A DNA stretch of 53,471 bases, taken from an uncultured Pseudomonadota bacterium. GTDB taxonomy: Bacteria > Pseudomonadota > Alphaproteobacteria > RF32 > CAG-239. Under the pieces are notes generated by a model. That model saw only the letters and a program-made list of their open reading frames with translations. It ran no database searches and was not told the origin of the DNA. The DNA is taken from positions 1-53,471 of the forward strand of contig CASFNB010000016.1 in the NCBI GenBank assembly GCA_949295915.1, read 5' to 3'. How positions within the stretch are numbered: position 1 is the stretch's first letter; each line of letters begins with the position of its first letter. Shown in pieces: positions 42,203 through 50,209 of this stretch. A program made the position numbers and the translations under genes.

Positions 42203-44050
42203 ATGGTAACATATTTATTTGTATCTCTGATTTGCTCAGTTGTATTTATCGTTTTGTATCTGGCTCACGCAGTACCAATGCTGCGTAAGGAAAAAGCAAA
42301 GCTCCAAAACTACAACGATTATTACCGCAACGAAGCAGAAAAGAAGTACAAAAAATTAAAGAAACAAGTGCTGGTTAAAATTTGTACTTACTATCCGGTA
42401 CTGTACTTTGGATTAGCGGTGTTTAATTGGTTTTACACCCCAACCATTGCTTGGGACAGACCAGCGATCTATTGGGAATTATTGTTTGCCATTGCGATGG
42501 CATTACCGACATATTCCAAAGACTGGAGCATCAACTACAAAGCCTTGATTGCTTTGGGCATAGTTTCTCTTGGTATGCTTGCCACGGAAATAAGCTCTGG
42601 AAAATGGATACAATCTGATAAGCATAAAGCTTTGCTGGAAATGAGCAATAATGATTACGGTATGATTATGCAAGACAGCTTAAACATCGCCGCAAATCAG
42701 GACTCATTATTCAATCAAAGTATTTCTCCGGTATCTTTGGAGAAAATGCGAGTTGTATCTCCATCTGTGGCACGCCTGCTTGCGGAAACCGTGATGGGAC
42801 AAATTCCGGCATTTGGTTCTCAATATGAGATTGGTGAGATGTCCCTGCAATCCATAACCGGTGAATTTGATATCACCGATGGACAAGGTAAAAATTATCA
42901 TCTTTCTTTTGACAATGATTTTATTTACGTTGCAGCGTTGGAGTTTAGAAGCTACTGGAAATGGAGGGAGACAGAGGGTATTTCAAAAGCTTATGTCATT
43001 GTCAGCGCCACCAACGAAAATGTTTATCATTTGGTAACCGCTGTCAATGGTGAGCCGCTGAAAATGCAATATCTGCAGTCATCTTGCTTTAGCAAGGAAC
43101 TGCGTCGTCACGTGCGTTATTCCGGATTTATGGGTAAGATAACAGATAACGGCATCCAAATAGACGGAAACGGCCGCCCGTATAACATCTTTGCCAAAAT
43201 CGAGAACCAAATCGGCTGGGGTGGAGATAAGGTCGTCGGTAGCTTAGTTGTTGATATCCAAACCGGGGAAATCAAAGAGTATGCTTTGAATGAAACACCT
43301 GAGTTTATTGACGTTGTCCAGCCGGAAGACCTGACCTACAGTTTAATTGATAAGCACTATAATCTGATCCATGGCTATATCAATTGGGCAGACAAAGACC
43401 GCTTGCATCCAAACGGAATAGAAGCAGTTTATGGTCAGAAGGAATGCTGCTATTACAGTGGCTTGACTTCAGTTGGCCATGATGCATCGACATCAGGTTT
43501 TATCTTGGTTAATGCCAAAAACGGTGTCGGAACATTCTATAAAATGTCCGGCATTGATGAAGATAGAGCTGAAAGTGCCATCCAAGCTCACGAATGGACG
43601 GCGAAATATCCGTCATATGAAGTGGGAAAAGCTGTGATGTATAATGTCGGTGGATTGCAGACTTACTACGCACCGATTATCAGTGGTCGTAAGATAGTAG
43701 GACATGGTTTCTGTTATCTCAAGAATGTGAATGTTGTCGGAGCTGGTAAGACTAAGGAAGAGGCCTATGCAGCTTATATGAGAGCTTATCATATGAGTAT
43801 GCAGCAAGTTTCTCTCCCCGCTGACGGCAAAGATATTGCAGGAGAAGTCCTGACCGTGAAGAAAATCCGTCAGGAAGGCAGTCGCTACAATTTCTTGTTT
43901 GAAGAATATAATGGCAAAACCTTCTATGCTTTCTCGGAAATTGTGCCGGAAGCAAGATGGATTGACGAGGTCGGAACAAAAGTTAAAGTTTCATTCCGTA
44001 TGAGTGAGGATAATGAAATCCCCATTAAAGATATTACGGAAATGAACTAA
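42203..44050 (+). CDS. Membrane protein with large extracytoplasmic domain, function unknown
   Basis: This 615-aa protein is unrecognised. Four hydrophobic segments occupy the first 130 residues (near 3-24, 62-80, 88-105 and 112-128). The remaining 480 residues are soluble, mixed alpha/beta and probably periplasmic. They include AYVIVSATNENVYHLV, GGDKVVGSLVVDIQTGEI and LHPNGIEAVYGQKECCYYSGL. Its G+C appears somewhat higher than that of its neighbours, and the leader is unusual, which suggests recent acquisition. The terminator directly after it is strong. Confidence 0.7.
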   Translation: MVTYLFVSLICSVVFIVLYLAHAVPMLRKEKAKLQNYNDYYRNEAEKKYKKLKKQVLVKICTYYPVLYFGLAVFNWFYTPTIAWDRPAIYWELLFAIAMALPTYSKDWSINYKALIALGIVSLGMLATEISSGKWIQSDKHKALLEMSNNDYGMIMQDSLNIAANQDSLFNQSISPVSLEKMRVVSPSVARLLAETVMGQIPAFGSQYEIGEMSLQSITGEFDITDGQGKNYHLSFDNDFIYVAALEFRSYWKWRETEGISKAYVIVSATNENVYHLVTAVNGEPLKMQYLQSSCFSKELRRHVRYSGFMGKITDNGIQIDGNGRPYNIFAKIENQIGWGGDKVVGSLVVDIQTGEIKEYALNETPEFIDVVQPEDLTYSLIDKHYNLIHGYINWADKDRLHPNGIEAVYGQKECCYYSGLTSVGHDASTSGFILVNAKNGVGTFYKMSGIDEDRAESAIQAHEWTAKYPSYEVGKAVMYNVGGLQTYYAPIISGRKIVGHGFCYLKNVNVVGAGKTKEEAYAAYMRAYHMSMQQVSLPADGKDIAGEVLTVKKIRQEGSRYNFLFEEYNGKTFYAFSEIVPEARWIDEVGTKVKVSFRMSEDNEIPIKDITEMN

Positions 44051-44067
44051 ATAACTTTCCCATAAAA

Positions 44068-44101
44068 TTAAAAGCCGTGATCTTTATCACGGCTTTTTTT
44101 T
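44068..44101. terminator. Bidirectional terminator
   Basis: AAAAGCCGTGAT-CTTT-ATCACGGCTTTT plus T tracts; lies between the 615-aa gene and the convergent metallo-hydrolase. Confidence 0.95.
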
Positions 44102-44105
44102 GTGC

Positions 44106-44870
44106 TTAAACATCAAAACTCATACCATCATAGGCAAGTTCAAAATTTTCAGGCAAAGCGGCTAGTGTTTCTTCATAATCCACGCGTGCGGAAAGATGTG
44201 TTAAAATCACGCGCTCAGGTTTAATGATTTCGGCAATTTTTTTCACATCTTCCAAATCACTATGTCCGTTCTTTTCCGGATAAAGACCATTATTGCACTC
44301 AATCAACAAAGTTTTCACGCCTTGTAAAACAGATAATCCTTCCTCAGGAATTTCCTCCCAATCCGTAACATAAGCAAAATCTTGATGCCGGAAAGCCGAG
44401 CAATGCCAACGATGATGCGGCACTTGGAAGGTTTGAAACTTCACGCCGCAGGCATCAAATTCGCCGACATTCGGACAAACGCGCCAATGCAAACCAGCGC
44501 CCTCTTGCTCTTCCCCGTTAAACAAAAACGGATATTCTTGCTTGAGCTCCGACTGTGTTTCTACACTCGACCAAACCTCAATCGGATGATTAAGAACCGA
44601 GCATGCGCGAGACAATTCGGGAATACTTGCAATATGATCATAGTGAGAATGAGTGATAAATACGGCATCTAAATCAGTGATGTTATTTTCATTAATTTGT
44701 AAACGAAATTCCGGACCGCAATCAACCACAAACTTTTTCCCCTCAATCTCCATATACACAGAGGCGCGATTGCGAATATTTTTCGGATGGTGAGGCGTTA
44801 ACTTACGCCAATTATTAAAAATCATCGGACAACCATAAGCCGAACCGGAGCCAAGAACAGTAATTTTCAT
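44106..44870 (-). CDS. MBL-fold metallo-hydrolase (PhnP-like)
   Basis: The 254-aa protein is a metallo-beta-lactamase-fold enzyme with metal motif THSHYDH (near residues 74-80), an upstream GSGSAYGCP start and DCGPEF, later PHHRWHC, TDWEE and LTHLSARV, the usual five to six metal ligands. The overall pattern is that of PhnP/cyclic phosphodiesterase-like hydrolases (COG1235), often in small-molecule phosphate metabolism. It starts one base before the end of the nucleotidyltransferase-like gene, so the pair is co-transcribed. Substrate unknown. Confidence 0.9.
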   Translation of the reverse strand: MKITVLGSGSAYGCPMIFNNWRKLTPHHPKNIRNRASVYMEIEGKKFVVDCGPEFRLQINENNITDLDAVFITHSHYDHIASIPELSRACSVLNHPIEVWSSVETQSELKQEYPFLFNGEEQEGAGLHWRVCPNVGEFDACGVKFQTFQVPHHRWHCSAFRHQDFAYVTDWEEIPEEGLSVLQGVKTLLIECNNGLYPEKNGHSDLEDVKKIAEIIKPERVILTHLSARVDYEETLAALPENFELAYDGMSFDV

Positions 44871-45854
44871 TTATTGAGCCTTTCCTTTATTCGCCAAAAT
44901 ATATTGAAATACCGGATTAAGAACAGATTTAGCCAATCTTTGCGGAGACGTTTTTTCTGAAGAAATATCCTCGACAAACTCACGCACACCTTTATCTTGT
45001 CTGGCTTTTTCTCTTTTTGACAAGAGCATCAAACAATCCACCATCGCATCTCTGTCTTTAAAATCAACATTCGCAAGCATCAACTCTAGCAATTCCTTCT
45101 GCGAAGATGCTGTTTTTAACTTTTCGCAGTTCTGAAATAAGGGATTGTTAAACAATTTATGCAAATCGGGAAACGCGTGTTGAAACATCTTTTGTTCGCC
45201 AATATTTTGAACAAAAGTCTTTCTATCGGAAGAGCGCTTCAAGCTGGCCGTAACACGAGATAAACAACGCACCTTATCTTGCGGAATATAATGATATCCG
45301 GCAGCAAACAATTTGTTAATTTGAGCGATTGTATTTTGGTTGCGTCCGTTTTTACTAATATCCAAACCATATTTGCCCACATTAGCCAAAAAACGGCGCA
45401 AAATGTTATAAGCACCCTCTTTTTCCTGATTACAAGAGATTCTGATTTCTCCTCGTTTGATACCATCAACAGCACCATACTTGTCTATAATTTTAGCTTC
45501 GACATGCCCATTTTTTCGTCTGAACTGAGCATAAATTTTTTCAATATTGAAAATACCGTTATCTTCAGGATCCATACAAGAAAAATCAATTTGTCCCAGT
45601 TTAGGGTGATGAATAACCGTGTAGATATTATGAGTACGCATCACCTCAGAAATTTCGACACCCTTTTGCTCCAATGTTTGCAAAGTTGCGTAAAACTCAT
45701 CCTGGTTTTTTACACATAAATCATAATCATTAATTTTTGGATTTTCTTGTGTCAAGACGTCCAAAACGGCACCGCCAAACATATATACTTCATTAAGATC
45801 GGACTCTTGCATAAATTGATTGATATCCGACACTATTTTTTTTGAATATTCCAT
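44871..45854 (-). CDS. Nucleotidyltransferase-fold protein, poly(A)/CCA-polymerase-like
   Basis: I start this at the ATG at 45854 (327 aa), with GGAAAG upstream. Residues about 18-45 (VYMFGGAVLDVL, NDYDLCV) give the GG/G and DxD positions of class II nucleotidyltransferases, followed by a domain that resembles their neck (IRISCNQEKEGAYNILRRFLANV). The head is smaller and the rest is unlike true CCA-adding enzymes, so activity is uncertain. It is the first gene of a two-gene unit with the MBL hydrolase. Confidence 0.7.
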   Translation of the reverse strand: MEYSKKIVSDINQFMQESDLNEVYMFGGAVLDVLTQENPKINDYDLCVKNQDEFYATLQTLEQKGVEISEVMRTHNIYTVIHHPKLGQIDFSCMDPEDNGIFNIEKIYAQFRRKNGHVEAKIIDKYGAVDGIKRGEIRISCNQEKEGAYNILRRFLANVGKYGLDISKNGRNQNTIAQINKLFAAGYHYIPQDKVRCLSRVTASLKRSSDRKTFVQNIGEQKMFQHAFPDLHKLFNNPLFQNCEKLKTASSQKELLELMLANVDFKDRDAMVDCLMLLSKREKARQDKGVREFVEDISSEKTSPQRLAKSVLNPVFQYILANKGKAQ

Positions 45855-45940
45855 AGCTTTCTTTCCTATAAATGTCATCAGATATCGATTTCTTATAAAA
45901 TGATATTTTATTTTTGTCTATAAAAAATAATAAAAAAATT

Positions 45941-47611
45941 TCAAAAATTATTTTTTTCAAAAAATATAAAAAAACTCTTGCCAAATAAAAAAATATAGAA
46001 TATATATTGCTTCGTTATCGAGATTGGGGTGTCGCCAAGTGGTAAGGCAACGGTTTTTGGTATCGTCATTCGTTGGTTCGAATCCAGCCACCCCAGCCAA
46101 AGTTGACAAGAGCCTATTTTAGCGAGTGCTAAAATAGGCTTTCTTATTGAAATTTCTATATTTTTACCGTCTAATAAAATTTCCGAACAAAGTAATTTTA
46201 AAATCTGCTGTTTTTTGTCGTTGTTCAGAAAATTCCATATCTGATCTGACATCAAAAGCAATCCTGCTAAGTATTTTAGCGTTATTAATCCTTGATTAGT
46301 CAGATGACTATAGTCTGTTAATCGTTCTTCCAGTTTTTTCTTTTCATGTCTATATTCGGTTATTTTTTTAATATATAAATCTTGTGTAATACTAGCTTCT
46401 GTATACAGGTCAATCAAACGACTCTCCTTCTCCGTAAAACCTGCAATTTGTCGCTCCAATGCCTTCTTGGCTTCTATTTCCATTTTATGATCTTTATACA
46501 TTTCTTCATTTAAGCATTCCACCATTTTTTCGACAACGCCTTTAGGTATGTTTTTAAGCGTTTTTAACGCCTCTTTCACTTTTTCAACCCCTTTTTCTTC
46601 TCTTGTTCGATAACCGCTGCATTGCGGGCAAAAAAGGTATTTATAAACGATTTTTTCATCTCCCTTCTTTTTGGCTTTATGTATATTGATATCCGTCGAA
46701 ATGATTCCGCCACATTTTTTGCAACGAACCAATCCCTTAAAAACATAATCATGCTTCTGAACCTTATGATTAGCCTTTCCTTCCAAAATATCTTGGCACT
46801 TCTCAAACGTCTCCTTATCTATCAATTTTGGGTAACAATGTGGATAATAATGCCCGCCACTATACATTTCTCCCATATAAAAACGATTGCTCAATATGCC
46901 ACGTATGGTTTGCTTATGGATTTTATTACTGTTTTTCATTTTTAATCCGTAATCAGCGGCTTTTCTCGTTATCTGCTCCAAATTATATGTGCCGATTGAA
47001 AAATCTTTAAATAAGCGAGTAATTATAAAATGTTTATCTGCATCTAAAATAATTTCGCTATTTCCATTTTCATTCCTTACATTCTTATAACCGACAGGTG
47101 CATGATGCGCCCATTTTCCCTCTTTACGCATTTTTTCAAAACTTCTTATTACATTATCACTCATTGTATCAGTTTGCGACTGAGCTACAGTAATCCGAAA
47201 GTTCCACATCAACTTATCATGAGCTTTAGCATTCTTGGCTATCACCGATTGTTCCGTATTAAAATGAATGACAATTTTTTCTTTTTCAATCAGCTCATTC
47301 AAAACATTATATTCTTTGAAACTCCTTTGCAAACGGTCAACCTTATCACAAACCAAAGCAACCGGATTTTTATATTTTTTGATAAAATTTATCATATTAT
47401 AAAATTCTTCCCGTTCTCCTCTGGTCGAACTTTCCACTACGGTAAATTGCTTAACCACTGTTAACCCTCGTTGCACGCAATAATTTTTTAACCTGTCTTC
47501 CTGAGCATCAAGTGAATAACCTTCTTTTTGCTCCCGACTTGACACTCTTATCCATAAAACAGCGTGTTTTATATTTTCATTTTTTACAACTTTTACGACT
47601 TTTCTGCCCAT
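45941..47611 (-). CDS. Large serine recombinase, C terminus runs antisense through tRNA-Gln
   Basis: I start this at the ATG at 47611 (556 aa; AAAGG upstream). The resolvase domain has RVSSREQKEGYSLDAQ with the catalytic Ser, then VCDKVDRLQRS. A recombinase domain (about 150-290; APVGYKNVR, ILSNRFYMGEMYSG), a zinc ribbon (CKKCGG, CPQC) and a coiled coil follow. The last 52 or so residues are antisense to the tRNA-Gln gene and the AT-rich DNA beyond, giving the non-native string WLGWLDSNQRMTIPKTVALP. The natural stop was probably lost or lies in the target DNA. It is probably the integrase of the element fixed at this tRNA. Confidence 0.88.
   Translation of the reverse strand: MGRKVVKVVKNENIKHAVLWIRVSSREQKEGYSLDAQEDRLKNYCVQRGLTVVKQFTVVESSTRGEREEFYNMINFIKKYKNPVALVCDKVDRLQRSFKEYNVLNELIEKEKIVIHFNTEQSVIAKNAKAHDKLMWNFRITVAQSQTDTMSDNVIRSFEKMRKEGKWAHHAPVGYKNVRNENGNSEIILDADKHFIITRLFKDFSIGTYNLEQITRKAADYGLKMKNSNKIHKQTIRGILSNRFYMGEMYSGGHYYPHCYPKLIDKETFEKCQDILEGKANHKVQKHDYVFKGLVRCKKCGGIISTDINIHKAKKKGDEKIVYKYLFCPQCSGYRTREEKGVEKVKEALKTLKNIPKGVVEKMVECLNEEMYKDHKMEIEAKKALERQIAGFTEKESRLIDLYTEASITQDLYIKKITEYRHEKKKLEERLTDYSHLTNQGLITLKYLAGLLLMSDQIWNFLNNDKKQQILKLLCSEILLDGKNIEISIRKPILALAKIGSCQLWLGWLDSNQRMTIPKTVALPLGDTPISITKQYIFYIFLFGKSFFIFFEKNNF
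46025..46099 (+). tRNA. tRNA-Gln (anticodon UUG), mobile-element boundary
   Basis: A complete cloverleaf: acceptor TGGGGTG/CACCCCA with discriminator G and CCA, D-arm GCCAAGTGGTAAGGC, anticodon stem ACGGT/ATCGT with loop TTTTGGT (anticodon TTG) and T-arm GTTGGTTCGAATCCAGC. A hairpin terminator follows 11 bases later. The serine recombinase downstream on the other strand reads into it antisense, which marks the tRNA as the probable insertion site of the flanking element. Confidence 0.96.
46111..46145 (+). terminator. Terminator of tRNA-Gln(UUG)
   Basis: AGCCTATTTTAGC-GAGT-GCTAAAATAGGCT, 13 bp perfect, then TTCTT. Its sequence is also coding for the C terminus of the minus-strand recombinase. 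Confidence 0.9.
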
Positions 47612-47673
47612 GTTTTTACCTTTCATTTTTTTATTAAAATTTATTTTTAAGTTTTATTATTCCTTAGGTCAAT

Positions 47674-47700
47674 GAAGGCCGGATTTATTATCCAGCCTTC
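47674..47700. other. Hairpin between two serine recombinases
   Basis: GAAGGCCGGAT-TTAT-TATCCAGCCTTC with one mismatch. No U-tract follows on either strand, so termination is uncertain. Confidence 0.4.
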
Positions 47701-47716
47701 TTTGAATTGATTTTCT

Positions 47717-48373
47717 CTATGCTGCCAACTTCATATTTTTTCCTTCCTCAGCATTATGGTGAAGTTCTCGCGCCAATTTATCTTGCACCGCCATGAAAAC
47801 TTCTTCTTTGATTAATCTCTCATAATTATGGCGATAAAGCTTTCCTCCACTACGCATCAGCCCGCAATAGAAAGGGTTTTGCAATAAATGAAGCAGTGTT
47901 CTTCGACTGATTAATGCACCTGATGTTGTATACAGCGGCATGGACTTTGCAAGTTCAAGCAACATTTTGATATCAACTTTCGTTTGCAAATAGATGTCAA
48001 ATAGACACTTAACCTTATCAGCCTGTTCATCGAACTCAATCCAAGGGATCCAACTTGGGCGACAATTCTTGTACCCTATCGGGGCTTTTCCTGGGTATAA
48101 GCCTTTTTCTCTCATGTCTTGCAAAGCCTTTTTATCTTTTTCTGATTTTTCTGCAGAAAAATGCTCGGCACTGGCTATCAACTGCCTGTATTTAAACATT
48201 GTATCAGCATCGGAAAGCCTCTTGATAACCATAGCCTCTTTAACAAAGTGTATTTCAACCTTCTCTTCCTTTACCAATACATCTAATATCGATATATGGT
48301 TAAAATTTCTGGCAAGCCTATCCGCAGAAGCGACAACCAAAGCAATTGGCTCGCTTGAGACTTTTTCTAAATT
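47717..48373 (-). pseudogene. Serine recombinase remnant without catalytic N terminus
   Basis: The frame is open from 48373 and encodes LEKVSSEPIALVVASADRLARNF, the second half of a resolvase domain, then GKAPIGYKNCRP, a recombinase domain with ISRRTLLHLLQNPFYCGLMRSGG and a C-terminal helical part. The segment with the catalytic Ser (RVSxxxQ) is missing, and a stop and an ATAATGAGT motif sit exactly at the break. The start codon suggested for the 207-aa frame (TTG at 48340) is within the resolvase fold. It cannot catalyse recombination as it stands. Confidence 0.8.
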
Positions 48374-48375
48374 TT

Positions 48376-48475
48376 ATAATGAGTCCTTATTTTTCAAGTG
48401 TTACAAGACTTTATGCCTGGACTTTTATTTTATACTCATTATAATTTATGATGTACTTTCAATAACATAATGAGT
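48376..48475. repeat. Three ATAATGAGT motifs in alternating orientation before the integrase
   Basis: ATAATGAGT at 48376-48384 and 48467-48475 and its complement ACTCATTAT at 48434-48442. The first abuts the truncation point of the serine recombinase and the last ends 11 bases before the integrase start. They could be core or arm sites of the integrase, or operator copies. Confidence 0.6.
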
Positions 48476-48485
48476 TTTAGAAGAA

Positions 48486-49085
48486 ATGGCACTTAATAAA
48501 CAAGCAAAAATACTTACCCCAAAACAGCAAGAACTGGCATTGGGTTATTTAGAGCAGACAAGATATCCGCTCCGCAATAAAATTATTTTTATGTTGAGTT
48601 ATAAAGCAGGATTAAGAGCTAAAGAAATCGCAAGTTTAAACTGGCTTATGGTTTGTGATTCTGAAGGACAATTAAGCCAAGAAATTAATCTTATTAATAA
48701 AGCCTCTAAAGGCAAACAATCCGGCCGCATTATTCCTCTGCATAAGGATTTGGCAATTTTACTGGCAGAATTGTTGGCTGAACAGAAGAAGAATGACTAT
48801 TTTAATTTGTCCGACCATATCATAACCACAGAACGAGACAATAAAGCCAGCCCGCAAGTTATTGTAAACTTCTTTTACAATTTATATAAAGAAATCGGCT
48901 TTGAAGGCTGCTCCTCACATAGCGGACGTAGAACCTTTATCACCACCGCTGCAAAAAATATCAGCCTAGCTGGCGGAACCTTAAATGATATCCGTATGCT
49001 TGCCGGACATTCTACCCTTGCCACGACTCAACGCTATATTGAATACAACACCGATGCACAAAAGAAAATTATTGAGATGGTTTAA
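48486..49085 (+). CDS. Compact tyrosine recombinase/integrase
   Basis: The 199-aa protein is almost only a catalytic domain: the first Arg in AGLRAKEIASL, HSGRRTF with the second catalytic His/Arg pair, the third His in LAGHSTLATTQ and the nucleophile Tyr in RYIE. The N-terminal core-binding domain is reduced to about 20 residues. It is similar in style to short XerC/D-like integrases. It converges on the Argonaute-nuclease cassette with a four-base overlap and may be its transfer enzyme. Confidence 0.88.
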   Translation: MALNKQAKILTPKQQELALGYLEQTRYPLRNKIIFMLSYKAGLRAKEIASLNWLMVCDSEGQLSQEINLINKASKGKQSGRIIPLHKDLAILLAELLAEQKKNDYFNLSDHIITTERDNKASPQVIVNFFYNLYKEIGFEGCSSHSGRRTFITTAAKNISLAGGTLNDIRMLAGHSTLATTQRYIEYNTDAQKKIIEMV

Positions 49086-50209
49086 GAGATACGCATACAA
49101 GATGGCGATGAAATTACGACGCATCCATCATATTTTAAACCATTTATTCCATTTTTAAATTTTTGATACTCTTCTGTTGAGGCTAAATTATCCCACAAAA
49201 AAGCAACTAATTTACAATTTTTATATTCTTCAGACGATGTATATAATGCTTTATCTGCTGCCAGTTCTTCCGTTATATCCGCAAATTTTTTTGCCTTATC
49301 TTTTCGATACTTAACTTCAATTATCAATTGAAGCTCTGGAATATAAATATCTACCCTAGGATTCTTATGCCCCTGTGGTGGAAGATTGACTTCTTTTTGT
49401 ATTCTTGGAAAAATTGGTGCCAGCAACAAATATAACAAATTTTGAACATGATATTCATTTTCTATAAGCCATTTTACAGCTGTACTCGTTTTTGTCTTAG
49501 GTTTTTCTTCCCAAGTCCAACAATTCAATCCCACCGAAATGTTTTCTAAAAAAGAAATTAAATTTTCCAAATTCCAATTATTTGCAGGAACTGTTGCTTG
49601 TTCTTTTGAAATATTATCAAAAACATAAATTAAAGCAGCGACTAACCAGATAGAGGAGTTTTCTTCGACTCTAGCATATATATCCCAGAACTTCTCTATG
49701 CAATATTCTTTTAAATCAGGTGATAATTTATATAAACCTTTATAATGCAACAACAAAAGGACAACAGGAGAAGCGTTTTTGCTTGAAATATTGTCATCAA
49801 GCACAAATTTAGCTAAAGTATATTCAGATGAATCAAATTTTTCTTTTTTAATAGCAACTTCTAAAAAACTTCTAACCCAATGATTAAAAGATTTTATCAA
49901 GATATCATTTTTTGATGCAATCACCGCCAACTTAATACCCAATAAACCAATAACATCATAATACCATGGCATCGGAACTCCATCAAATTCTGCAGCACAC
50001 TTGAATAATCTGCCTAATTTTTCTTGATTATAAAGACCATTAAACCCATTAATAGCACACTCATAAAAATCTGTATTATTAAAAACTTCTTGTGTACTCA
50101 GCCCCAAATATCTTACAAAGGCATCAACAATATCATTCATCCCCATACTTTGGTTAAGCTTCTCTTTAAGATACTCTTTGATATGATAGTTATTATTTAC
50201 AGAAACCAT
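49082..50209 (-). CDS. PD-(D/E)XK nuclease, Argonaute-associated effector candidate
   Basis: I start this at the ATG at 50209 (375 aa), with AGGAAGGG just upstream. The longer frame begins inside the Argonaute gene. Residues 1-255 are helical and unrecognised. From about 255 the protein shows the restriction-endonuclease fold: Glu in WLIENEYHVQNLLYLLL, then PRVDIYIPELQLIIEVKYRK with Asp near 287, Glu near 298 and Lys near 300, followed by LVAFLWDN. This matches the DpnII/MboI-like nuclease pattern. The start overlaps the Argonaute stop by 13 bases, so both are made together. I infer a DNA or RNA nuclease switched on by the Argonaute. Confidence 0.82.
   Translation of the reverse strand: MVSVNNNYHIKEYLKEKLNQSMGMNDIVDAFVRYLGLSTQEVFNNTDFYECAINGFNGLYNQEKLGRLFKCAAEFDGVPMPWYYDVIGLLGIKLAVIASKNDILIKSFNHWVRSFLEVAIKKEKFDSSEYTLAKFVLDDNISSKNASPVVLLLLHYKGLYKLSPDLKEYCIEKFWDIYARVEENSSIWLVAALIYVFDNISKEQATVPANNWNLENLISFLENISVGLNCWTWEEKPKTKTSTAVKWLIENEYHVQNLLYLLLAPIFPRIQKEVNLPPQGHKNPRVDIYIPELQLIIEVKYRKDKAKKFADITEELAADKALYTSSEEYKNCKLVAFLWDNLASTEEYQKFKNGINGLKYDGCVVISSPSCMRIS

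Noticed and set aside
47717..48340. Intact small serine recombinase
   Set aside because: Catalytic Ser segment is missing and the suggested start is inside the resolvase fold.
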